Assembly (NCBI RefSeq): GCF_014203605.1
Contig: NZ_JACHJJ010000014.1
Location: 144,584 to 208,583, forward strand
DNA: 64,000 nucleotides
Direction: 5' to 3'
Origin: Thiemannella venezuelensis
GTDB lineage: Bacteria > Actinomycetota > Actinomycetes > Streptosporangiales > Streptosporangiaceae
Shown: piece after piece, positions 1 through 8,163 of the stretch
Layout: every line of letters begins with the position of its first letter
Numbering within the stretch: position 1 is the first letter of the stretch
Notes under the pieces: model-generated
What the model was told of the DNA's origin: nothing
Seen by the model: only the letters and a program-made list of their open reading frames with translations
The model's database searches: none
Translations under genes and position numbers: made by a program

Positions 1-475
1 CGGAGGGCATGCGGGTCAGCTCCTCGACCCGGGCGAGGCGGCCCTCGGCCATCGCGCGCATCACCGGGCTCGGGGTCAGCGCCTCCCGGGACGGCCCCTC
101 GGCCAGCAGCCGGGCGTAGTTCCAGCCGTAGCGGACGGCCTCCTCTGCGGTACCCGCCGTGCCCTGCACGAGCAGGGTGGAGTCGCCGCTGACCGCGGCG
201 GCCAGGTGCTCCGACAACCAGGTCTTGGCGGTGCCGGGCACGCCGAGCAGCAGCAGCGCCCGGTCGGTGGCCAGCGTCGCCACGGCCACCTCGACGATGC
301 GGCGGGGGCCGATGTACTTGGGGGTGATCCGGTCGCCGTCGCCCAGGATGTAGGAGGTCACCGCCCACGGGGAGAGCTTCCAGCCCGGCGGCCTGGCCCG
401 GTCGTCGTCCTTGGCCAGGATCGCCAGCTCCTCGGCGTACTGGTCCTCGGCGTGGGCGCGCAGCACCGTCGTCAT
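1..475 (-). CDS. MoxR-type AAA+ ATPase, N-terminal part (cut by window edge)
   Basis: About 158 residues are visible from an ATG at 475. The Walker A motif GVPGTAKTW lies near residue 82, following a region that ends in a run of Leu (RALLLLG), as in MoxR/RavA-like AAA+ ATPases. Walker B, sensors and the C-terminus lie outside the window. The start codon overlaps the stop of the DUF5691 gene (ATGA), so translation is probably coupled. MoxR ATPases usually act as chaperone-like remodellers, often with VWA-domain proteins. In related actinomycete clusters, DUF5682 and VWA genes commonly follow; that would be beyond the left edge here and is inference. Confident for an AAA+ ATPase, less so for its biological role. 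Confidence 0.85.
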   Translation of the reverse strand, partial: MTTVLRAHAEDQYAEELAILAKDDDRARPPGWKLSPWAVTSYILGDGDRITPKYIGPRRIVEVAVATLATDRALLLLGVPGTAKTWLSEHLAAAVSGDSTLLVQGTAGTAEEAVRYGWNYARLLAEGPSREALTPSPVMRAMAEGRLARVEELTRMPS

Positions 476-1971
476 TGCAGCTCCTTCAGCATGTCGTCAC
501 GGAAACGCAGGAGGGCGGCGACCTCCTGGATGGGCGGTTCGAGGGACAGTCGCTCGGCCAGGCCGTACAGACCGGGGTCGATGCGCTCACCGGCCAGCTT
601 GGACAGCTCGCCGAGGTTCCACGGCTGGGTGCCGGCCAGGTCGAGGATCTTGCCGAGCACGGCCCGGGCGAGCTCCGGCCCCCACGGCGCCGCCGCGCCG
701 CCGAGGACCATGATGAGCTGGCCGTCCAGGCCGTGACCGCGGACGAAGGCGGCGGCCAGGGCCTCCTGCTCGTCCCGGGGCAGTACGGCCAGCAGGTCGG
801 CGAGCGGGTCGGAGCCGAACAGCTCCCGCGCCCACTGGGGGTCGCCCTGGAGCACGGCCGCCCTGACCCAGCCGGCCGTGACCTCCCGCCCCCAGTCCAC
901 GATCTTCATCCGGACGAGCTCGCGGGGCGGGCGGCCGAGCAGGCCGCTCCAGAGGCCGAGCGGGGTGCGGGCCACGACCTGCTGCAGCCACCAGCTCCGC
1001 TCGCCGGTGCCCCGGGGCGGCTTGGCCCGGATGCCGTCGCGCTCCATGGCGGCGTCGCAGGCGTCGGGCGGGTTGACGAGGATCTTGCCGTTCAGCATCG
1101 TGAAGCAGCCCGCGGCCCGCTCGGCCATCCGCCGGCCGAGACGCGAACCCGGCAGCCGGGTGAGCAGGTCGGCGGCCTCGTGCCTGACCTCACGGCGGCG
1201 GTCGTCGAGCGCGGCCTCCAGGAACGGCTCGTCGTCGAGGGAGAGCCCCTCGGCCAGCAGCTCCAGGAAGGCGGCCCGGTCGTCCGGGCCCTCCTTCTCC
1301 CAGGTCGCCGCGAGCAGCTCGCGGGCGGCCGCGGGGTCGGCGGCCCGCAGCGCGCCCAGGTGGGCACGGCGGTCCCCCGAGGTGCCCAGTTCCCACACCT
1401 CGGGGCTGGGCCCGGCCACGGTGGCCTCCTCCGCGAGGAAGCCCCAGGCGGGGTTGAGCGCGGCCAGCCAGCGGCCCCGGCGCCCGGCGAGGACGCCGAG
1501 GTGCGGCCGGATCGAGCGGTCGCGGGCGGCGTGGTCGAGCAGTTCGGGCAGCAGGTGCGGGGAGAGCCGGTAGCCGCGGTCCGCGGCGGTGCGCAGCCAC
1601 TCGGCGAGCAGCCTCGGCCGCTCGCCGCCGAGGATCCGGGCCAGCCGGTCGCCCGCGGCGCGCGGGAGCGCGAGCTGCTCCTCGGGCGGAGCCGGCTCCA
1701 GCGGCTCACCGGCGCGCAGCCGCTGCCCGGCGCGGGCCCGGACGGTCTGCACGGCGGCCCGTCCGAGCAGCTCCGCCGCGGGGTCGGCGTCACCGGAGGC
1801 GCCGGGCAGCGGCCTGCGGTCGGTGCCGACGAGCGCGGTGGAGACGAGGTCCTCCCACGCGGTCGCGGCCTCCGCCGTGGCCGGCGCGGGGGCCTCCACT
1901 CCGACCGTCGCGGGGGCCGTCGCGGGGGCCGCCCCCGTGCCCGTTCCGGTGTTCTGCGGAGCGCTGCTCAC
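472..1971 (-). CDS. DUF5691 family protein
   Basis: 499 residues from a GTG at 1971. After an Ala/Pro-rich leader, the conserved opening WEDLVSTALVGTDRR appears, which I associate with DUF5691 proteins that sit beside SWIM proteins and MoxR ATPases in actinomycetes. The body is helical and rich in Leu, Ala, Arg and Glu, with a HEAT-like appearance (for example DDRRREVRHEAADLL), which suggests a repeat scaffold. No catalytic motif is visible. It is coupled on both sides: its GTG start overlaps the SWIM stop (GTGA) and its stop overlaps the ATPase start (ATGA). The function is unknown; family assignment is from memory of the motif and gene order. Confidence 0.8.
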   Translation of the reverse strand: MSSAPQNTGTGTGAAPATAPATVGVEAPAPATAEAATAWEDLVSTALVGTDRRPLPGASGDADPAAELLGRAAVQTVRARAGQRLRAGEPLEPAPPEEQLALPRAAGDRLARILGGERPRLLAEWLRTAADRGYRLSPHLLPELLDHAARDRSIRPHLGVLAGRRGRWLAALNPAWGFLAEEATVAGPSPEVWELGTSGDRRAHLGALRAADPAAARELLAATWEKEGPDDRAAFLELLAEGLSLDDEPFLEAALDDRRREVRHEAADLLTRLPGSRLGRRMAERAAGCFTMLNGKILVNPPDACDAAMERDGIRAKPPRGTGERSWWLQQVVARTPLGLWSGLLGRPPRELVRMKIVDWGREVTAGWVRAAVLQGDPQWARELFGSDPLADLLAVLPRDEQEALAAAFVRGHGLDGQLIMVLGGAAAPWGPELARAVLGKILDLAGTQPWNLGELSKLAGERIDPGLYGLAERLSLEPPIQEVAALLRFRDDMLKELQ

Positions 1972-3245
1972 AGCACCACCACCCGGCCTTCCTCGTCCCA
2001 GGTCGACAGGGGGCGCAGGCCCCCGGGGGTCCATTCGGCGGCGACGGTCAGCGGGTGCCCGCCGGAGGCGGCGACCAGCCGCCACGGGGTGCCCGCCGAC
2101 GGGTGCAGCGGGAGCCCGCCGTCCGCGCCGCCCAGCAGCCACGCGCCGTTCCGCATCGGGACGACCGCGTCGAGGACCACCGGCCAGGAGTCCGTCCACG
2201 GGTCCCCCGCCAGGGCCGCCGCGATCTCCCCCAGCACCGCCTCCGGCGTGGAGCCGGGCGGCGGGGCGGCGGGGGCGGCGGCGTGCCGGGCGGCGACCAG
2301 GGCGCGCAGCGGGGCCGTACCGGGGTAGAACGCCAGCTCGGCGTCCATGGCGGTGCCGGTGACGAGCGAGGCGTCGAGGGCCTGGCCGGTGGGGGCGAAG
2401 GAGAGCACGAGCGCGGCCCGGCCGGTCGTCCTGCCGCGCAGCCAGACCCGGCGCGAGATCAGCCGCTCCTGCTCCTCGTCGCGCCGCCCCAGCACGTCCC
2501 ACACGTCGCGGACGGTCTCCCCGGCGAGCACCTCCTCCCTGGTGACGGGGAAGCCCACCCGCCCCCGCACGGCCGGCGCCAGCAGCTCGCGGCGGTGGGC
2601 GGTGAGCAGGAGGTGGAGGAGGGAGTACTCGGACAGCAGCCGGGCGGGCCAGTCGTCGTCCGCCAGGACGGCGCCCAGGCGGGAGACGGTCCCGGCGACG
2701 CCGGGGGCCTGGGCGTCGACGAGGCGCTTGACCAGGCCGTCCCAGTGGTCGTGGCGGCGCGAGCCGGCGATGCCCTGCCGCACCTGGTCGGCCAGCCAGC
2801 GCTCCAGCTCCTCCAGCCCGGCCGCGACCCGCTGCTCGCGCTGCTCGGCCCTGCGGGGGTCGGGGGCCGCGCCGGGCTCCGCCGCACGGGGCGCGGCGGC
2901 GGGCCTGGCGGCGCGGGCGCGGCGCTGGTCGAGCCACTCGGCCACCCAGTCGGCGGGCTCGTCCGCGCCCGGCACTCCGTCGGCCGACCAGAGCAGCAGC
3001 AGGCCGAGCGCGTGCTTGCAGGGGAACTTCCGGCTCGGGCAGCTGCACCGGTAGGCGGGCTCGGACAGGTCCACGCACGCCCGGTAGGGCGTGGAGCCGC
3101 TGCCCTTGCACTCTCCCCACACCGCCTCGGCGGCGACACCGGCGTTCGACCACTTGCCGGGAGACGACACTCCTTGGGCCGCTTTCTGGGACGAGGCGTC
3201 GGGCGCGAGCGCGAGGACCTGGTCCCGGTTCCACCGTTCGATCAC
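1968..3245 (-). CDS. SWIM zinc-finger family protein
   Basis: About 425 residues. The SWIM motif (CxCx(n)CxH) is visible near residue 67 as YRCSCPSRKFPCKHALGLL, with Cys-Cys-Cys-His zinc ligands. SWIM domains bind DNA or protein partners. I chose the GTG at 3245 because homologues start just before the RW-x-DQVLALAPDASS stretch and because a TAGCGT -10-like element ends about 7 bases upstream, which fits a leaderless transcript. A TTG at 3275 in the same frame is the alternative. The gene is first in a three-gene coupled operon with DUF5691 and the MoxR ATPase, so it probably works in the same complex or pathway. The function is unknown. Confidence 0.85.
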   Translation of the reverse strand: MIERWNRDQVLALAPDASSQKAAQGVSSPGKWSNAGVAAEAVWGECKGSGSTPYRACVDLSEPAYRCSCPSRKFPCKHALGLLLLWSADGVPGADEPADWVAEWLDQRRARAARPAAAPRAAEPGAAPDPRRAEQREQRVAAGLEELERWLADQVRQGIAGSRRHDHWDGLVKRLVDAQAPGVAGTVSRLGAVLADDDWPARLLSEYSLLHLLLTAHRRELLAPAVRGRVGFPVTREEVLAGETVRDVWDVLGRRDEEQERLISRRVWLRGRTTGRAALVLSFAPTGQALDASLVTGTAMDAELAFYPGTAPLRALVAARHAAAPAAPPPGSTPEAVLGEIAAALAGDPWTDSWPVVLDAVVPMRNGAWLLGGADGGLPLHPSAGTPWRLVAASGGHPLTVAAEWTPGGLRPLSTWDEEGRVVVL

Positions 3246-3400
3246 GCGCCGAACGCTAGCCAACCCCGCCGACAAATTCGGGTCATCACCATATATCCCT
3301 TATTTCCGCCGCTAGAAGGCCGGGTCCCGGTGCCGGAACGGGCACCGCCCCGGCCCGTGCTCCCGCCGGACCTGATGCGGCCTGCCCTTACCATCGTGCG
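3246..3400. promoter_or_regulatory. Divergent promoter region (SWIM operon / cupin gene)
   Basis: This is a short divergent gap with a locally AT-rich stretch (CATATATCCCTTATTT around 3291-3306) in otherwise GC-rich DNA. On the minus strand, TAGCGT at 3258-3253 is a plausible -10 placed so that transcription starts at or next to the GTG of the SWIM gene. No clear operator dyad was seen. Promoter positions are inferred. Confidence 0.4.
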
Positions 3401-3832
3401 GTGACCACACCTCCGCGCCCGCCGCTCGCCGAGATCCTGGACCTGCAGCCGCACCCCGAGGGGGGCTGGTTCCGGGAGACCTGGAGGACCTCCCACTCCC
3501 TCGCCCCGGACGGGTACGGCGGGGCGCGGGCGACGGCGACCGGGATCTACTTCCTGCTCGGCCCCGGCGAGGAGTCGCGCCCGCACGTGGTCCGCTCCGA
3601 CGAGGTGTGGCTCTGGCACCGGGGCGGCCCGCTCACCCTGCTCCTGGGCGGCCACGAGGGCCAGCCGGCCCGTGCGGTCACCCTGGGCCCGCTGGTGGAG
3701 GAGGGCCAGGTCCCCCAGGCCCTCGTCCCGGCCGGGACCTGGCAGGCGGCCCGCCCCGCCGGGCCCGAGGCCGTACTGGTGAGCTGCGTCGTCTCCCCCG
3801 GCTTCGACTTCGCCGACTTCCGCATGATCTGA
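3401..3832 (+). CDS. Cupin domain-containing protein (DUF985 / Cupin_5 family)
   Basis: 143 residues from a GTG at 3401. The opening LDLQPHPEGGWFRETWR and the internal IYFLLGPGEESRPHVVRSDEVWLWHRG are the hallmarks of the DUF985 (Cupin_5) family: small beta-barrel proteins with a possible metal or sugar-binding pocket built from His, Glu and Trp residues. The C-terminal VVSPGFDFADFRM is also typical. Full length for the family. It stands alone on the plus strand, divergent from the SWIM operon. The biochemical role of the family is not settled; members are often annotated only as cupins. Confidence 0.88.
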   Translation: MTTPPRPPLAEILDLQPHPEGGWFRETWRTSHSLAPDGYGGARATATGIYFLLGPGEESRPHVVRSDEVWLWHRGGPLTLLLGGHEGQPARAVTLGPLVEEGQVPQALVPAGTWQAARPAGPEAVLVSCVVSPGFDFADFRMI

Positions 3833-3985
3833 GAGCCGGAGCCGTCGGCGCGGTGGAGGGACCCGCGGGCCCGCGCCGCGCGGGCGCCCCGACCCGCCCC
3901 GCGCCTGACGCGACCTTGTCGCAAGAGCGTGACCTGCGCTGATGTCGAGATGCTGCAATCGGCGCCGTGGGTCATCGTGGGTGGT

Positions 3986-5137
3986 ATGAGCGATCAGCGA
4001 GCCGCCGCCGGCCGGACCCCGGAGGGCCGCGGGCACGGCCATGACCACGGGTACGGCCACGGACACGGGCACGACCACGGACATGGGCACGGGCACGGGC
4101 ACGCGGGTGCGGGGATCCGGGCGAGGCTCGCGCATCTGGTGCGGCCGCATTCGCACGAGGCGGCCGAGAAGGTCGACGCGGCGATGGAGTCCAGCGCCGA
4201 GGGCATGCGGGCGCTGTGGATCTCGCTGGGGGCGCTCGGCCTGACCGCGGCCGTCCAGGCCGTCATCGTGGCGCTGTCGGGGTCGGTGGCGCTGCTGGGC
4301 GACACCGTGCACAACGCCGCCGACGCGCTGACGGCGGTGCCGCTGGGCATCGCCTTCGTGCTGGGCCGCCGCCCGCCCGACCACCGCTACACCTACGGGT
4401 ACGGCCGGGCCGAGGATCTGGCCGGGATCGTCATCGTGCTGGCCGTCGCGGCTTCGGCGGTCGCGACCGGCTGGGCGGCGCTGGAGCGGCTGGCCCGTCC
4501 GCAGGAGGTCACGCACCTGGGGGCGGTCGCGGCCGCGGGGCTGGCCGGGTTCGCCGGCAACGAGCTGGTGGCCCGCTACCGCATCCGGGTCGGCCGCAGG
4601 ATCGGGTCGGCGGCGCTGGTCGCCGACGGCCTGCACGCCCGCGCCGACGGGTTCACCTCCCTGGCGGTCCTGGCCGGCGCCGGCGGTGTCGCGGCGGGCT
4701 GGGACCGGGCCGACCCGGTGGTCGGCCTGCTGATCACCGCGGCGATCGCGGGCGTGCTGGGGCAGGCGTCCCGGCAGATCTACCACCGGCTGATGGACGC
4801 CGTCGATCCCGCCGTGACCGCCCGGGCGCGTGCGGCGCTGCGCGCCACCGGCGGAGTGCTGCAGGTGGGGCGGGTCCGGCTGCGCTGGGTCGGTCACCGG
4901 CTGGAGGCCGACTGCCAGATCGTGGTGGACCACACCCTGTCGGTGGTCGCCGCCCACCGGATAGCGGTCGCGGCCGAGCACGCCCTGCTCCATGCCCTGC
5001 CCCGGCTGGCCACCGCCACGGTGCACACCGACCCGGGACCGGCCGGCGGCGTCGACCACCACGCCCTCCTCGCCGGCCACCGGCGGACGCCCGCCGGTGG
5101 TCCCCCGCACGTCCACGGCGGGGCGGACGCCGTCTGA
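3986..5137 (+). CDS. Cation diffusion facilitator (CDF) transporter with His-rich N-terminus
   Basis: 383 residues. The first 40 residues are a striking His/Gly/Asp run (repeated HGHGHDHG), a likely metal-binding tail, followed by the CDF transmembrane domain. The first metal site is visible as LLGDTVHNAADAL (variant of HxxxD) and the second as LVADGLHARADGF (HxxxD), with a cytosolic C-terminal domain ending near residue 350. CDF proteins export Zn, Co or Cd in exchange for protons. I chose the ATG at 3986 (MSDQRAAAG) rather than the in-frame upstream start at 3929 because the His tail follows it directly. No ArsR or MerR regulator is adjacent. Substrate cannot be read reliably; zinc or cobalt is likely. 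Confidence 0.9.
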   Translation: MSDQRAAAGRTPEGRGHGHDHGYGHGHGHDHGHGHGHGHAGAGIRARLAHLVRPHSHEAAEKVDAAMESSAEGMRALWISLGALGLTAAVQAVIVALSGSVALLGDTVHNAADALTAVPLGIAFVLGRRPPDHRYTYGYGRAEDLAGIVIVLAVAASAVATGWAALERLARPQEVTHLGAVAAAGLAGFAGNELVARYRIRVGRRIGSAALVADGLHARADGFTSLAVLAGAGGVAAGWDRADPVVGLLITAAIAGVLGQASRQIYHRLMDAVDPAVTARARAALRATGGVLQVGRVRLRWVGHRLEADCQIVVDHTLSVVAAHRIAVAAEHALLHALPRLATATVHTDPGPAGGVDHHALLAGHRRTPAGGPPHVHGGADAV

Positions 5138-5149
5138 CATGATGCGCCC

Positions 5150-5776
5150 ATGCGCGATCCCCTCAGCGACCTGGCGGCGTTCCGTGCCTCGGCCGCCGTC
5201 CGGCTGTCCGCTCACCGGCACACGACGCTGCCCGACGCGCCGGGCGTCCGGCGGGCCGCGGTGGCCCTGTGCGTCGTCGAGCACGCGGGCGCCCCTTCGG
5301 TGATCGTCATCAAGCGGGCCCACCGCGGCCGCAACGCGGGCCAGTGGGCGCTGCCGGGCGGGCGCCTGGATCCCGGCGAGACCCCGCTGCAGGCGGCGCT
5401 GCGCGAACTGCACGAGGAGATCGGGCTGGCCGCCGCGCCGGGAGCCGTGCTGGGGCGGCTCGACGACTTCCCCGCCGCCTCCAGCTTCACGATCACTCCT
5501 CTCGTGGTGGCGGTGACGGATCCGGGACCGCTGGCGCCCAGCGCCGACGAGGTCCACTCGGTGCACCATGTGCCGCTGCGCCGGCTGGCGGCGGAGGACG
5601 CGGTGCGGTGGGTGCCGCAGCCGGGCGGCGGACGGCTGCTGCAGATGCGCCTGGGCCCGGAGATGGTGGTGCACGCCCCCACCGGCGCGCTGCTGTGGCA
5701 GTTCCGCGAGGTCGTGCTGCTCGGCCGTACCGCACGGGTGGCCGACTTCCTGCAGCCGGAGTGGACGCGGCGCTGA
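5150..5776 (+). CDS. Nudix hydrolase (CoA-pyrophosphatase-like)
   Basis: 208 residues. A complete Nudix box is visible at about residues 67-89: GGRLDPGETPLQAALREL then HEEIGL, matching Gx5Ex7REUxEExGU. These enzymes cleave nucleoside diphosphates linked to another moiety. The preceding IKRAHRGRNAGQWALPGG and the length resemble coenzyme A diphosphatase-type members, but the specific UPF0035 signature is not clear, so substrate is open. It starts 13 bp after the CDF transporter and may be co-transcribed with it; no functional link is obvious. Confidence 0.9.
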   Translation: MRDPLSDLAAFRASAAVRLSAHRHTTLPDAPGVRRAAVALCVVEHAGAPSVIVIKRAHRGRNAGQWALPGGRLDPGETPLQAALRELHEEIGLAAAPGAVLGRLDDFPAASSFTITPLVVAVTDPGPLAPSADEVHSVHHVPLRRLAAEDAVRWVPQPGGGRLLQMRLGPEMVVHAPTGALLWQFREVVLLGRTARVADFLQPEWTRR

Positions 5777-5859
5777 CGGCGCCTCGGCGGTGCGGGCATG
5801 TGACGGTTCACTGCCGGGCGGAGAGAATGCGGTTACACGCCCTATCTAGGAGGTCAACG

Positions 5860-7395
5860 GTGACCATCGAGATCGTCTCCGTCATCGGCGGGAAAGAATC
5901 GTCCGGCGGCACGGCCTATGACTCGATCAATCCCTCCCGTGTGGACGAGGTCGTCGCACGGGTGCGGCTCGCCGACGCCGCCGCGTTCTCCGCCGCCTGC
6001 CGTACGGCCTCCGCCGCCCAGCGCGAGTGGGCGCGGGTCCCGGCTCCGGTGCGCGGGCGGGTGGTCGCCTCGATCGGGCGGCTGGTGGAGGCCAACGCCG
6101 AGGCGCTGGCCCGGCTGGTCACCCGGGAGATCGGCAAGCCGTACGCCGAGGCGCTGGGCGAGGTGCGGGAGATCGTCGACACGTGCGACTTCTTCCTCGG
6201 CGAGGGGCGGCGGCTGTACGGGCAGACGGTGCCCAGCGAGATGCCGGACAAGAACCTGTTCACCTTCCGGGTGCCGGTCGGCGTGGCGGCGGTGATCACC
6301 GCGGGGAACTTCCCGGTCGCGGTGCCGTCGTGGTACCTCGTCCCGGCGCTGCTGTGCGGCAACGCGGTGGTGTGGAAGCCCGCCGAGTACGCCGCGGCCT
6401 CCGCGCACGCGCTCTACCGGCTCTTCGCGGCGGCCGGGCTGCCCGAGGGCGTGCTCAACCTGGTGCTCGCCGACGGCCCCGCCACTTCCGCCGGGCTGGA
6501 GGAGGCGCTGGGCGAGGGCACGGTGCACAAGGTCGGGTTCACCGGATCCAGCGCGGTCGGCCGGACGGTCGGCGAGCTGTGCGGGCGGCATCTGCAGTCG
6601 GCCTGCCTGGAGCTGGGCGGCAAGAACCCGATGGTGGTCATGCCCGACGCCGACCTGGACCTGGCGGTGGAGGGCGCGCTGTTCGCCGGGTTCGGTACGG
6701 CGGGGCAGCGCTGCACCTCGCTGGGGACCGTGATCGTGCACGAGAGCGTCCACGGCGAGTTCGTCGCCCGCTACACGCGCGCGGTGGCCGGCGCGGTGAT
6801 CGGCGACCCGGCGGGCGAGGTGCTCTGCGGCCCGCTGCTGGACCGCAGGTTCGCCGAGCGCTACGAGGAGTACCTCGGCTGGATCGAGCCGCACCACACG
6901 GTGGTCTCCGGCCCGACCGGCCGGATCACGGCGGACAACCCCCGGGGCGGGTTCGACGGCGCGGGCGGCCTCTACTACCACCCGGTGGTGGTGGACGGGG
7001 TGCGCGGCGGCGACCGGCTGTTCATGGAGGAGACCTTCGGCCCGATCGTGGGCGTGACCGCGTTCGGCACGCTGGAGGAGGCGATCGAGCTGGCGAACCT
7101 GCCCGGGTACGGCCTGTCGTCCTCGATCTACACCACCGATCCCAGGGCCGCCTTCCGCTTCCGCGAGGGCATCGGGGCGGGCATGGTCAGCGTCAACAAC
7201 TCCACCTCCGGCGCCGAGGCGCACCTGCCGTTCGGCGGGAACGGGAAGTCGGGCAACGGCAGCCGCCAGTCGGGGATGTGGGTGCTCGACCAGTTCACCC
7301 GCTGGCAGGCGATGAACTGGGACTACTCCGGCCGCCTGCAGAAGGCGCAGATGGACGTGGCCGAGATCGTCCCGGACCTGGGTTACCGGATCTGA
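5860..7395 (+). CDS. NAD(P)-dependent aldehyde dehydrogenase (ALDH superfamily)
   Basis: 511 residues from a GTG at 5860, with a very strong AGGAGG ribosome-binding site at 5849-5854. The catalytic Cys is in FGTAGQRCTS and the general-base Glu in LELGGKNP. The cofactor-binding VGFTGSSAVG and the conserved FGPIVGV and PFGG motifs are all present. The overall pattern (FFLGEGRRLYGQ, ITAGNFPVAVPSWYLVPAL) resembles ALDH7 / L-aminoadipate-semialdehyde dehydrogenase-like enzymes, so a lysine-catabolism role is possible. No lysine aminotransferase is nearby, so the substrate is uncertain. Expected length and no missing active-site residue. Confidence 0.9.
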   Translation: MTIEIVSVIGGKESSGGTAYDSINPSRVDEVVARVRLADAAAFSAACRTASAAQREWARVPAPVRGRVVASIGRLVEANAEALARLVTREIGKPYAEALGEVREIVDTCDFFLGEGRRLYGQTVPSEMPDKNLFTFRVPVGVAAVITAGNFPVAVPSWYLVPALLCGNAVVWKPAEYAAASAHALYRLFAAAGLPEGVLNLVLADGPATSAGLEEALGEGTVHKVGFTGSSAVGRTVGELCGRHLQSACLELGGKNPMVVMPDADLDLAVEGALFAGFGTAGQRCTSLGTVIVHESVHGEFVARYTRAVAGAVIGDPAGEVLCGPLLDRRFAERYEEYLGWIEPHHTVVSGPTGRITADNPRGGFDGAGGLYYHPVVVDGVRGGDRLFMEETFGPIVGVTAFGTLEEAIELANLPGYGLSSSIYTTDPRAAFRFREGIGAGMVSVNNSTSGAEAHLPFGGNGKSGNGSRQSGMWVLDQFTRWQAMNWDYSGRLQKAQMDVAEIVPDLGYRI

Positions 7396-7520
7396 TCTTT
7401 GCCGTCCGGCGGGGTTGCCCGCACCAAGATCGCGGCATCTTCCCCTGCGGGGGCGACCCCGTCCGCGAGGGGGCGCGTGCTGCGGCGCGGCCCCTCGCGG
7501 ATCCACCGTCCCGGCGGGTC

Positions 7521-7595
7521 CGCCGTCCCCGATCCGCCGTCCCCGATCCGCCGTCCCCGATCCGCCGTCCCCGATCCGCCGTCCCCGATCCGCCG
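7521..7595. repeat. 14-bp tandem repeat, five perfect copies
   Basis: Five identical head-to-tail copies of CGCCGTCCCCGATC run from 7521 to 7590, followed by a 5-base partial copy. They lie between the aldehyde dehydrogenase stop and the convergent zinc-ribbon gene. The unit is not a multiple of three and does not belong to a gene I can support. It could be a replication-slippage minisatellite or a cluster of protein-binding sites. Confidence 0.95.
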
Positions 7596-7658
7596 CCCGG
7601 GCGTGCCCGCCGCGGACGGCGCGCCGGGCCCGGCCGGACGCACCGCGCCGCACCGCGG

Positions 7659-8051
7659 TCAGTAGAGCGGGATGGACGGTCGGGGCTGGACGGGCGAGTA
7701 CAACCGCTCCACCGGCGGGCGGCCGAGCTCCGCCGCGGGCGCCGGCACGGCCCGGAGCGTGCCGCGCCGCGCGTGCTCGCCCTGGGGGAAGGCGCTCACC
7801 CGGTCCACGCCGCAGCCGGGGCAGTTGCTTCCCGCCCACGGGGGCTGGACGGGCACCCCCGACCTCAGCCAGACCACGACGTCGTGGCCGTGCTCGTCGG
7901 TCAGACGGCGGACGGTGTACTCCTCCTGCCAGACATGCCTGCAGCCCAGGCACTCCAGCGGCCACGTCTCGCGGACGCTGAACTCCTCGTGCACGAGAAC
8001 CACCTCCTCGGTGACACCGGCGACCATTCGAGTCTGTTCGCCCTCCACCAT
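7659..8051 (-). CDS. Small zinc-ribbon-like protein, function unknown
   Basis: 130 residues. Two Cys pairs, in LECLGCRHVWQEEY and SNCPGCGVDRV, about 40 residues apart, look like a zinc ribbon. The N-terminal segment (EEVVLVHEEFSVRETWPLECLGC) is acidic and beta-like and the C-terminal third is Pro/Arg-rich. No enzyme motif is present. The gene is divergent from the methyltransferase, sharing a 112-bp low-GC gap with it. I do not recognise a named family; GC-rich actinomycetes commonly carry short Cys-pair proteins of this type. The start at the ATG at 8051 lacks a clear ribosome-binding site. Confidence 0.7.
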   Translation of the reverse strand: MVEGEQTRMVAGVTEEVVLVHEEFSVRETWPLECLGCRHVWQEEYTVRRLTDEHGHDVVVWLRSGVPVQPPWAGSNCPGCGVDRVSAFPQGEHARRGTLRAVPAPAAELGRPPVERLYSPVQPRPSIPLY

Positions 8052-8163
8052 GACAACAAGCGGGAAGACGTATTGATTGCGTAATTCTCATATATTAAGA
8101 CGATCTTTCTCGACTAATGAGACTACTGCTACGGTTCCCCCATCGACCGAAGGAGTGGTCCCG
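8052..8163. promoter_or_regulatory. Low-GC divergent promoter region
   Basis: This gap between the zinc-ribbon gene and the methyltransferase is unusually AT-rich at about 8070-8125 (for example TCATATATTAAGA). TCTCAT at 8086-8091 and ATGAGA at 8117-8122 form a widely spaced inverted repeat that could be a weak operator. AAGGAG at 8150-8155 is the ribosome-binding site for the ATG at 8164. Confidence 0.4.

Noticed and set aside
7521..7595. A CRISPR-like array
   Set aside because: The units are 14 bp and directly adjacent with no spacers, so this is a tandem repeat and not a CRISPR.
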